NCBI GenBank assembly: GCA_011525785.1
Contig: WYBT01000004.1
Location: 124,001-188,000 of the forward strand
DNA from: Planctomycetaceae bacterium
Lineage (GTDB): Bacteria > Planctomycetota > UBA1135 > GCA-002686595
DNA: 64,000 bases
Reading direction: 5' to 3'
Below, piece by piece: positions 57,157 to 64,000 of the stretch; the stretch's first letter is position 1, and each line of letters starts with the position of its first letter. Under the pieces are notes generated by a model, which saw only the letters and a list, made by a program, of their open reading frames with translations, was not told the origin of the DNA and did no database searches. The position numbers and the translations under genes were made by a program.

Positions 57157-58422
57157 ATGCTGACCCTGCCCCTCCTGCTTTCGCTTGTCAGCTCTGGGGC
57201 GCAGCCGCGCGCGCTGGCGCCGGCCCTGATCCACTGCACGCCCGAGAGCGTCACCGTCCCCGGCGCACAGCCGCAGGCCACGCGTCAGTCGATCGCGGCC
57301 GCCCTCGCCAAGGCTGGGCCGGGCACGGTGATCGAACTGGCCGCGGGCGTCTACGAGCCCTTCAGCATCGGCTTCGGCAAGCCCGCGTCGTGGAACGCGC
57401 AGACCTCGGGCGGCCTGCCCGGTCAGCCGATCGTCGTGCGCGCGAACGGCGACGTGCGCATCGCCGGCAACAAGACCAGCGACACGATCGCGATCCAGCA
57501 GGCGCAGCGCTGCGCGCACATCACCTTCGAGGGCCTGACGATCGAGCCCGGCTATCGCGCCGGCGTGATGTTCTATCGCTGCAACCCCGGCCAGATGCAC
57601 GAGGGCTTCCGCTTCATCGACTGCAAGATCCTCGGCGGCTACGACCATCGCACGGAGACGGGACACGCCACCAAATGGGGCGTGTGGGGCCACAGCCTCA
57701 AGGACTTCGAGTTCCGCGGCGTGCGCGCTCCGGCGATCGTGCGCGACATCCGCAACGAGCACGCCTTCTACCTCCAGAACTCGCGCGGCGACATCACCAT
57801 CGAGAACGTCAGCGCCTCGCGACTGGGGCGGACGTTCGTGCAGTTCACTGCGCGGGCCAGCGACGGGCCGCCGGGCATCGGAACGATTCGCGTCGAGCGT
57901 TGCACGGTCGAAGACGCCTGCATCGCCAGCGGCGACAACTACAAGGGCGGCTCGGCGCTCACGCTGGCGGGCAATCACACCGGCACGGTGATCTTCAAGA
58001 ACAACCGCGTCCGCTCGGGCTTCGCGAAGGAGCTGGCGCACCTCACGCGCGCCGGTGCGCCCTTCGGCACGGGCGCGTTCGTCGCGTGGGACTCGGGCGG
58101 CGAGCGCAACGGCGTGCTGGTGCTCGAGAACAACCACTTCGAGTTCGCCCCCGGTTGCGGCGATCGACCGCTGGCGCAGATCTCGAGCTGCCGCGAAGTG
58201 CGCCTCGTGGGAACCAACCGCTTCATCGGCGGCAAGGCGCCTGCGCTGGTGTTCGATCTCGAAGGCCAGAAGCCCAACCTGTCGGTGAGCATCGCTCCCA
58301 CGACCGTCGTGCAGGGCGAGATCCGCATCGGCGCCAAGAGCGTGACGCGCGAGCAGTTGGCCCAGTACCGCGGCGCGAATCCGCCGCCGAAGGCGAAGGC
58401 CGACGACGCCGCGGACAAGTAG
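57157..58422 (+). CDS. Secreted right-handed beta-helix protein
   Basis: A 421-residue exported protein. A short signal peptide ([16 protein letters not shown]...) precedes a sequence with parallel beta-helix character: [41 protein letters not shown] and further strand-turn units, as in pectate lyase-like and periplasmic copper-binding NosD-like proteins. No obvious lyase catalytic Arg/Asp set can be fixed. The C-terminal tail is charged. ATG 57157 has AGGA about 9 nt upstream; ATG 57115 is in frame but would give a poorer signal peptide. A role in polysaccharide binding or cleavage is inferred. Confidence 0.78.
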   Translation: MLTLPLLLSLVSSGAQPRALAPALIHCTPESVTVPGAQPQATRQSIAAALAKAGPGTVIELAAGVYEPFSIGFGKPASWNAQTSGGLPGQPIVVRANGDVRIAGNKTSDTIAIQQAQRCAHITFEGLTIEPGYRAGVMFYRCNPGQMHEGFRFIDCKILGGYDHRTETGHATKWGVWGHSLKDFEFRGVRAPAIVRDIRNEHAFYLQNSRGDITIENVSASRLGRTFVQFTARASDGPPGIGTIRVERCTVEDACIASGDNYKGGSALTLAGNHTGTVIFKNNRVRSGFAKELAHLTRAGAPFGTGAFVAWDSGGERNGVLVLENNHFEFAPGCGDRPLAQISSCREVRLVGTNRFIGGKAPALVFDLEGQKPNLSVSIAPTTVVQGEIRIGAKSVTREQLAQYRGANPPPKAKADDAADK

Positions 58423-58498
58423 GCCGCGGCGAGAAGCCGAGAGCGTCGAGCCGTCAACGCGCCGACGCGAGCGTCCATGGGCTGAGTGGCTCGAAAGC

Positions 58499-58534
58499 AC
58501 AGCGGGCGATGCCTCGAGTGGCATCGCCCGCTGT
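58499..58534. terminator. Bidirectional terminator-like hairpin
   Basis: A perfect 15-bp stem (58499-58513 with 58520-58534, core GCGGGCGATGCC/GGCATCGCCCGC) encloses the 6-base loop TCGAGT. It lies between the convergent beta-helix and thioredoxin-fold genes. There is no long T run on the plus side; on the minus side GCTTTC follows. The position and stability fit a shared terminator. Confidence 0.7.
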
Positions 58535-58561
58535 TGCGTTCGGACCAGCCGCGCCCGCGAC

Positions 58562-59548
58562 TCAGACGCCGGCGCGCAGCTTGGAGAGCGCGACGAAGCG
58601 CTCGGCCCGCTCGGCCGCCTTCGTGCCGCTGAACTTCTCGGCCAGCGCGCTCATCTTCTTCACGTTGCCCGGATCGAAGGGCTTCTCGGTGGAGATCTTC
58701 TCGACCAGCGCTTCGAAGGCCTTCGAGGCTTCCTTGGCGCGAGCGTTGGCCGGGTCGTTCAGTTGCGCGCGCTGCTCCGCAACCTTGGCGGCAGTTTCTG
58801 CGTGGCCCTTGACGCTCTTTTCGAGCGCAGCCGTGTGTTCCTCGGCCAGGGCGAACTCGCCGGCCTCGATCATGCGCTTCACGCGCTCGATGCGCGCGTT
58901 GATGCGAGCCAGGAACTCGGTGCGCGTGTCCGCAGCAGCGGGGACCGTCGCGGCGTCGCATTCGGCGAGCGCCCCGGCGAGATCGCCCTTGAGGAACAGC
59001 GTCCAGGCCTTCTTGAGCTCGGCCGGCGCCTGGGCCGGAGGCTGCTTGGACTTCTTGATCTCGGCCTCGAGCGCTTCGCTCAAGCGCTTGCCGAGCGCGC
59101 CGGGGTTGCCCTGCAGCACCACGGTTCCGTCGACTCCGATCAGCGCCGTCTGCGGCAATCCGGAGCCCGGCATCTCCATCGGACGCTCGTCGGTCCACAT
59201 CGCGGCGTTGCCCATCCACTTCATGCGCCAGGCGAAGGCCTCGTAGGTGTCGCGATCGGCGCCCTGACACTCCACGAAGATCACCTGGACGTCGTCACCC
59301 AGCTCGCGTTGATGCTTGACGGCGGTCGGCACGGACCCCCCGACGCAAGCGCTTCAACGCGTGCCCCAGAAGTCGATCAGCACGGGCTTGCCGCGCAGCT
59401 CGGCGAGGCTCTTGATGCCCGCGGCGTTCACGGGCGGCGTGGAGAAGCGATAGTCGACCTTCTTGCCTTCCTCGGGCGCGGCGGGGCGCAGCGCGAGGCC
59501 CGCGAGCGCAAGCGAAGCGATCGCGAAGGAAATCAAGGACAGTTTCAT
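58562..59548 (-). CDS. Thioredoxin-fold selenoprotein candidate (UxxC active site, in-frame UGA at 59354-59356)
   Basis: Read through, this is a 328-residue exported protein. ATG 59548 has AAGGAG 5 nt upstream and opens a signal peptide (MKLSLISFAIASLALAGLAL). The TlpA-like core begins LRGKPVLIDFWGTR (residues 51-64), then UGA as codon 65, then S-A-C68 and VPTAVKHQREL. UGA therefore sits exactly at the first Cys of CxxC, giving UxxC. The rest of the fold, including the cis-proline loop GLPQTALIGVDG, is in the same frame and undamaged, followed by a helical C-terminal region to 58562. Immediately after the UGA is a SECIS-like hairpin. A nonsense mutation or sequencing error is the alternative, but the precise position argues for selenocysteine. 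No sel genes lie in the window. Confidence 0.8.
59314..59350 (-). promoter_or_regulatory. SECIS-like hairpin downstream of the UGA
   Basis: On the mRNA, starting 4 nt after the UGA, GCUUG pairs with CAAGC and GUCGG with CCGAC. They are separated by a 1 x 6 internal loop and enclose the 10-nt loop GGGGUCCGUG. GGUC lies 17-20 nt after the UGA; in E. coli fdhF the apical GGUC is 19-22 nt after its UGA. Placement and loop match the bacterial SECIS type. Confidence 0.65.
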
Positions 59549-59682
59549 GGTGGCTCCTTGGTGGGCGTGGCGGCGGTCGAGAAGCGGCCGCAGACAGCGA
59601 CACGCGCCCACGCGTTCGAGGGGGTCCGAACGTACTCGGCCTGCTCGCCCGCCGCAACGGACGCAGCGGCCCCGCGGACCTC

Positions 59683-60390
59683 TCAGGTCGGTGCGAGCGC
59701 CCCGGCGGCCAGCGAGAGTCCGATCTCGCAAACGTGCACTTCGCCGGTGAATTCCGCGGCGCCCGGTGCTTCCAGCCCGGGTTTGGAGGCGAGGAAGGTG
59801 AGCGTGAGGTCGGCGCGAACGGCGCCCGCCTGCGCTCTACCGCTGTCCGCGTCCAGGCCGGTCGGCACGTCGAGCGCGACCTTGAGCGGTCCGCGCGCGG
59901 CGTTGTAGCGCTCGATCCACTCCGGCAGCGGGGCGCGCAACGCTCCGCGCGCTCCCACGCCCAGCAGCGCGTCGACCAGCACGTCGTACTCGCTCGCGCG
60001 CGCCAAGCAGCGCTCCGCGGCTTCGCCCACTTCGTGGATCGCGATGCCCAGCCGCGCGCACACCGAGCGGAACAGGGCCGCGTCACTGCCGTGGCGCTCG
60101 AGCGGAGCGCTGCTGAGCAGTTCAAGAGAGAGCCCCGCGTTCCACAGGTGGCGCGCGAGCACGTACCCATCGCCGCCGTTTCCTCCGCCGCCGCACAGGA
60201 TCAGCGCGCGCCACGGAGGCGGAGAGCGGCGAGCGCTGAACACGTCGCGCCGCAGCCGCGCGAGGATGCGCTCGGCCGCGCTGCGTCCGGCGTTCTCCAT
60301 CAGCACGCAGCTCGGCAACCCCAGGCGCTCCTGCGCCGCGCGGTCGAACTCGCGCACGGCGGCGGAGCTCAAGACTCGGACTCGTTCCAT
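59683..60390 (-). CDS. nnrE: NAD(P)H-hydrate epimerase
   Basis: A 235-residue YjeF N-terminal-domain protein. It epimerises the S/R forms of hydrated NAD(P)H so that the dehydratase can repair them. Signatures: SCVLMENAGRSAA near residues 27-39, LCGGGGNGGDGYVLARHL near 65-82, and VALDVPTGLDADSG, which binds the nicotinamide. The C-terminal dehydratase (YjeF_C/NnrD) domain, often fused, is absent. ATG 60390 is 9 nt after a TACTGT box. It is divergent from the sulfatase-fold gene; the two -10-like boxes overlap. Confidence 0.9.
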   Translation of the reverse strand: MERVRVLSSAAVREFDRAAQERLGLPSCVLMENAGRSAAERILARLRRDVFSARRSPPPWRALILCGGGGNGGDGYVLARHLWNAGLSLELLSSAPLERHGSDAALFRSVCARLGIAIHEVGEAAERCLARASEYDVLVDALLGVGARGALRAPLPEWIERYNAARGPLKVALDVPTGLDADSGRAQAGAVRADLTLTFLASKPGLEAPGAAEFTGEVHVCEIGLSLAAGALAPT

Positions 60391-60399
60391 GGCGCCGTC

Positions 60400-60409
60400 A
60401 CAGTACGCT
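60400..60409. promoter_or_regulatory. Overlapping divergent -10-like boxes of nnrE and the sulfatase-fold gene
   Basis: ACAGTACGCT contains TACTGT on the minus strand (60405 to 60400, 9 nt before the nnrE ATG) and TACGCT on the plus strand (60404-60409, 17 nt before ATG 60427). The central TA is shared by both strands. Confidence 0.45.
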
Positions 60410-60426
60410 GCGTGCTCACCCTCGCC

Positions 60427-61827
60427 ATGGGCCTCCCCCGCTACTCGCTGTTCGGCTGGTTCGCGCTCGTTGCACTGCTCGTGTGCGGCGCGTGCGACTC
60501 GCAGCCTGCGCCGTCCTCTCCTTCGGTGCTGGTGCTGGTGCTCGACTCGCTGCACGCGGGCCACAGCTCCGCGCACGGCTACGCGCGGGACACCACGCCC
60601 CGTTTCACGCGCTTTGCGGCCGCGGGAGTGCGCTTCGAGCAGGCCTATTCCCAGAGCTCGTGGACCCTGCCCTCGACCGCCTCGCTGTTCACTTCGCTCG
60701 AGCAGGAGCGCCACGGCGTACGCACCTTCAACGACGCGCTCCCCGAGTCCATCCCCACGCTCGCCGAGCGCCTGCGCGAGCGCGGCTACCGCACGCACGC
60801 CATCGTCCAGACGCCGGTGCTCAGCTCGCGCCACGGCCTGCAGCAAGGCTTCGAGCGCTACGACGTGCTCGACCACTCGAGTGCGAGCCTCGAGCGGGCG
60901 CTGGAACTCGCGCGCGAGAGCTGGGAGCACCGCCCCGGCGAACCGTTGCTCGTGTACCTGCACCTGGCGCCGCCGCACATGCCCTACGAGCCCCCGGCGC
61001 CGTTCCGCGGCGCCTTCAGCGCGCCGGACAGCAGCGTGAGCGGCTCGATCAGCGAGTGCCGGCGCATCCACCGCGCAGCGCTCGCGCCCGATCATCCCGA
61101 CGTCGTCGCGCTGGCCGCCCGCTATGACGAGCACATCGCCTTCGCCGACGCGCGCGCCGGCGAGTTGCTCGAGGCCCTGGCGCGCAGCGCAGCGCGACCC
61201 GACGCCTGGGTGGTGTGGACCAGCGACCACGGCGAAGCCTTTCAGCAGCACGGCTGCCAAGGCCACAACGCCACGGTGTACGACGAAATGCTGCACGTGC
61301 CGCTGGCTCTCGCACGTCTGGACGGAACGACTCCGCCGCAACTCGTGCGCGAGCCGGTCAGCACCATGGACGTCGCGCCGACGTTGCTCGAGCTGTGCGG
61401 CGCGCGCCCGCTCGGGGCCGAACTCGCAGGCGTCAGTCTGCGCGAAGCCCTCAGCTCCGGACGCGCGCCCGCCGAGCGCCTGTTCAGCTACAGCTCGCGC
61501 TACAAGGACGACGAGCGCCAACTGCACTTCGCAGTCCGGCGCGGCGCGCTGAAGCTGGTCTGGCGCGGCGACACGGGTGAGGCGCAGCTCTACGACCTCG
61601 TCAGCGACCCGGGCGAGCGCGTCGATGCGCGCGCGAGCCACGCGCAGGCCTGCGAGGAGTTGCAGCGCGACCTCGAGCGACTTCGCGCCGTACGGATCGC
61701 CGGCGCACCGGCGCGCACTCTCGCTCCTGCGGCACGCCCGGCCGAGCGCGCGCGCCTGTCCGAGTTGGGCTACGTCGAAGACAGCCCTGACCCAGGCGCG
61801 CGGTCCGCCGACGGCGACGGACGCTGA
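60427..61827 (+). CDS. Sulfatase-fold (alkaline phosphatase superfamily) lipoprotein
   Basis: A 466-residue exported protein with an N-terminal hydrophobic segment and a probable lipoprotein cysteine C23 (CGAC-D). The sulfatase fold is clear: metal ligand D40 in LVLVLDSLHAGHSS, the nucleophile segment SSWTLPSTASLFTSL (residues 78-92) and D267-H268 in TSDHGEAF. At the nucleophile site the C/SxPxR motif of formylglycine sulfatases is replaced by T80-L-P-S, so it should use threonine, like phosphoglycerol transferases, or be a non-sulfatase hydrolase. The protein ends in an Ala/Arg-rich tail. It starts 17 nt after a TACGCT box. Confidence 0.85.
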   Translation: MGLPRYSLFGWFALVALLVCGACDSQPAPSSPSVLVLVLDSLHAGHSSAHGYARDTTPRFTRFAAAGVRFEQAYSQSSWTLPSTASLFTSLEQERHGVRTFNDALPESIPTLAERLRERGYRTHAIVQTPVLSSRHGLQQGFERYDVLDHSSASLERALELARESWEHRPGEPLLVYLHLAPPHMPYEPPAPFRGAFSAPDSSVSGSISECRRIHRAALAPDHPDVVALAARYDEHIAFADARAGELLEALARSAARPDAWVVWTSDHGEAFQQHGCQGHNATVYDEMLHVPLALARLDGTTPPQLVREPVSTMDVAPTLLELCGARPLGAELAGVSLREALSSGRAPAERLFSYSSRYKDDERQLHFAVRRGALKLVWRGDTGEAQLYDLVSDPGERVDARASHAQACEELQRDLERLRAVRIAGAPARTLAPAARPAERARLSELGYVEDSPDPGARSADGDGR

Positions 61828-61834
61828 TGCGCGC

Positions 61835-63322
61835 TCACTGCTCGACGCGTTCGTACAGGATGTAGTCCTGCGCCCAGCCATCGATCAGCGCCTGCGGCTG
61901 CGGGTGCAGATCGGTGGCGCCGCTGGCGTTGAAGCGCGCAAGCGGCCTGTAGCGCTCGTGCACGGGGTGCGCGAGGAAGGCGCTCATCCGCGCGCGGTTG
62001 ACGACGATCATGAAGTACTCGGGAAGGTGGGCTGCCAGCGCCGCGGGCTGATCGGGGAACTCGCGCGCCGGGGGCCACACCAGTCCTTCGCTGTCGAGCA
62101 CCTCGGCGCGCGAGAAGAAGCCCAGCGCGCCGATGTCCGAGGCCAGCACGCGCGCGCCGCGGCCGCGCAGGTCCAGTTCGTCGAGCCGCGCCCGTAGCGG
62201 TTCGTACACGCGCGGCGTGATCCGGTCGGGGAAGCCGAGCGCCAGCGCGCTGGCCGCCGCCGCCGCCGCCACGACCGTGAGCGGCAAGACTCGCTGCGGG
62301 TTGCGCCACAGCGCGCAAAGTCGAACCGCGAGCGACGCGCGACTGCGTTCGAGTTGTTCGGCGAGTCCGTCGAGTCCTGCGCCCAGCCCGATGCAAGCCA
62401 GGGTGAGCGGCGCGTAGAAGTACCAGCCCCAGGTCTTGGCGCCGGACACGATGTACGCGGCAGGCACCGCAACTGCGAACACGGCGAACGCGCGCAGCCC
62501 AGGAGCGCGCAGTGCGCTGCGCATGATCCCCCACAGGGTCAGCCAGCTCAGCGCCACGAGCAGTCGCGTGGGCGCAAAGGCCTGTTGCAGCGTCGACGCG
62601 GCGCGCGCGAGGTCGATGCCCAGCCCGTGCCGACCCGCTTTGGCCCGCACCGACTGCGCGATCGGCGAGCCATAGATCGCGGTCAGGATGGACGCGCTCG
62701 CCACGCCGACTATCAGCACCGGCGCGAACATCCGCCGCGCGTCGCGCCAGGAGCGCACGCTGGTCACAGCCAGCGCCGCGACGAGCAACACGCCTTCGGG
62801 GCGCGTCGTGCAGGCCAGCGCGCTGAGCCAGCCCGCGGTCGCAAGGCGCGCGCGCGATGCGGCCAGCGAGGCGCTCGCGGCGAGCGCGACGAACAGCGGC
62901 GGCTCCATGCCGCCGGCGCTGATGCGCGCGACGTGGGGCAGCGCGCAGAAGACCAGCACGCTGGCGAACGCAGCCAAGGGTCGCGACGCCAATGCGAGCG
63001 CCACGCAGGCGCCTGTGACGCCGTCGCACAACGCGTTGAACGCCAGCGCGCTGCTCTCGAGCGGCAGCCCCAGCGCTCCCAGCAAACCCAGCGCGAGCGC
63101 ATACAGCGGCGTGGTGGTCCCCAGGACGGGCTCCCAAGCGGCGCCGGGGTTGTAGACCAGCCCCGATCCCGCGGCGAAGTTCTCCGCGTAGCGCAGCGTG
63201 ATGAACGCGTCGTCGTAGAGCGGGAACGAGCGCCACTGCAGGGCGCGGCACACCGCGACGAGCACGCCGAGGGCGACGGCGGTACGACGGTCGAGGGGCG
63301 CGGCGGGCGGCGTGGCTTCCAA
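61835..63322 (-). CDS. GT-C type membrane glycosyltransferase
   Basis: A 495-residue polytopic protein with about 10-11 transmembrane segments. The first loop carries LYDDAFITLRYAENFAAGSG, the DD-containing signature of GT-C/arabinosyl- or mannosyltransferase-like enzymes. A C-terminal soluble region (about 365-495) follows. It is expected to use a polyprenyl-phosphate sugar. There is no TPR tail, unlike the other two glycosyltransferase-like proteins. The start is a TTG at 63322, without a close -10-like box, and is uncertain. It is convergent with the sulfatase-fold gene, with 7 bases between them. Confidence 0.8.
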   Translation of the reverse strand: MEATPPAAPLDRRTAVALGVLVAVCRALQWRSFPLYDDAFITLRYAENFAAGSGLVYNPGAAWEPVLGTTTPLYALALGLLGALGLPLESSALAFNALCDGVTGACVALALASRPLAAFASVLVFCALPHVARISAGGMEPPLFVALAASASLAASRARLATAGWLSALACTTRPEGVLLVAALAVTSVRSWRDARRMFAPVLIVGVASASILTAIYGSPIAQSVRAKAGRHGLGIDLARAASTLQQAFAPTRLLVALSWLTLWGIMRSALRAPGLRAFAVFAVAVPAAYIVSGAKTWGWYFYAPLTLACIGLGAGLDGLAEQLERSRASLAVRLCALWRNPQRVLPLTVVAAAAAASALALGFPDRITPRVYEPLRARLDELDLRGRGARVLASDIGALGFFSRAEVLDSEGLVWPPAREFPDQPAALAAHLPEYFMIVVNRARMSAFLAHPVHERYRPLARFNASGATDLHPQPQALIDGWAQDYILYERVEQ

Positions 63323-63363
63323 GCGAGGACCGCGGGGTCGGGCCCCGCCGCCTTGAGGGAAAG

Positions 63364-64000
63364 CTATTCGCGCAGAGCTTGCAAGCGCACGGTGGCGTCG
63401 AACAGGCGCTCGCCGCGCCGTACGCGCAGGCGCACGGTGTCTCCGACGGCGCGTCCGTCGAGGACGTCGTACAGATCGCGCGGGGTGCGGATCGGCTGGT
63501 CGTCGACCTCGACGATCTCGTCGATGCTGACCTCGCCGGCCCCGCTGACGCTCGCCGAGCGCAGTCCGGCGCGCTCGGCCGCACTGTCGGCCGTCACCTG
63601 AGCGATGCCGACGCCGCGCAAGCGCCAGCGCGACGCTTCAGCGTCGCTGAGCAGCTTCACGCCCAATCCGGGACGGACGACGCGCCCGGTGGTGAGGATC
63701 TCTTCCACGATGCGCCGCACCGTGTCGACCGGCACGGCGAAACCGATGCCGTTGTAGGCCCCCGACAGCGTGTAGATAGCGGTGTTCACGCCGATCAATC
63801 GGCCGCGCGAGTCCAGCAGCGGTCCGCCCGAGTTGCCCGGGTTGATCGCCGCGTCGGTCTGGATCACGTTCTTGATCTTGTGATCGGTCAGCGAGCGGAT
63901 CTCGCGCCCCAAGCCGCTGATCAAGCCGCTCGAGAGCGTCTGGTCGAGCCCGAACGGATTGCCGATGGCGTACACGTGCTGGCCGACCTGCAGTCCCGCG
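63364..64000 (-). CDS. HtrA/DegP-type serine protease, C-terminal part (cut by window edge)
   Basis: The gene enters from the right edge, so only about 212 codons are visible. The trypsin-like domain is recognisable: VGQHVYAIGNPFGLDQTL, then INPGNSGGPLLD with the catalytic serine, and GIGFAVPVDTVRRIVEEI at its end. A PDZ domain follows (RPGLGVKLLSD to the stop), with a ligand-binding GVGIAQV strand. The catalytic His and Asp lie outside the window. HtrA proteases degrade misfolded envelope proteins. It ends 41 bases upstream of the glycosyltransferase start on the same strand. Confidence 0.9.
   Translation of the reverse strand, partial: AGLQVGQHVYAIGNPFGLDQTLSSGLISGLGREIRSLTDHKIKNVIQTDAAINPGNSGGPLLDSRGRLIGVNTAIYTLSGAYNGIGFAVPVDTVRRIVEEILTTGRVVRPGLGVKLLSDAEASRWRLRGVGIAQVTADSAAERAGLRSASVSGAGEVSIDEIVEVDDQPIRTPRDLYDVLDGRAVGDTVRLRVRRGERLFDATVRLQALRE

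Overview
The window is a GC-rich (roughly 70% by eye), gene-dense bacterial chromosome segment. The gene families point to the phylum Planctomycetota: secreted FG-GAP/VCBS, SBBP-propeller and radical-copper-oxidase-like proteins, a secreted protein ending in the Cys-rich 'FCFGDGTG..CPC' type tail, a sulfatase-fold lipoprotein, TPR-tailed membrane glycosyltransferases and a MoxR/DUF58/transglutaminase operon. The phylum is an inference; no rRNA or other phylogenetic marker is present, and I see no tRNA, CRISPR array, transposase or integrase.

Layout. 1-5360: start of a Ser/Thr kinase (cut by the window edge), a small membrane protein, a NUDIX hydrolase, a coiled-coil protein, a HerA/FtsK-like ATPase and a GNAT acetyltransferase. 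5525-9361: the protein-quality-control block tig-clpP-clpX. 9408-13616: a TPR membrane glycosyltransferase, a DHH phosphoesterase and rlmN. 13654-16283: lysine 6-aminotransferase and a shortened aldehyde-dehydrogenase homologue without its catalytic cysteine. 16346-19528: rnpA-yidD (without rpmH or yidC), a TolB-like lipoprotein and an ArsB/SLC13-type permease. 19343-24899: a 5.3-kb insertion carrying two secreted-protein genes, bounded by two copies of the permease/transglutaminase junction. 24876-29208: an overlapping MoxR-DUF58-transglutaminase operon. 29334-35352: a five-gene operon of an amino-acid dehydrogenase-like protein, an alpha-oxoamine synthase, LysA, a serine beta-lactamase-fold hydrolase and a carboxypeptidase-regulatory-like protein. 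35360-39495: FG-GAP protein, sodium:solute symporter and sugar-kinase-like protein. 39544-48622: a complete phosphate regulon, pstSCAB divergent from phoR-phoU. 48638-56970: FluC, a HupE/UreJ protein, a second TPR glycosyltransferase, a thrombospondin-type-3 secreted protein, a sugar isomerase and a Gfo/Idh oxidoreductase. 57157-64000: a beta-helix protein, a thioredoxin-fold protein with an in-frame UGA, nnrE, a sulfatase-fold lipoprotein, a GT-C glycosyltransferase and the 3' part of an HtrA protease.

The strongest discovery is at 58562-59548. A thioredoxin-like gene has a UGA exactly where the first active-site cysteine belongs (W-G-T-R-UGA-S-A-C), and a SECIS-like hairpin with a GGUC in its apical loop follows the UGA directly. 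It is best read as a selenoprotein. Second is the insertion at 19343-24899 with duplicated flanks. Third is a recurring TAnnnT box 7-12 nt before start codons, which suggests that many transcripts here are leaderless or nearly so.
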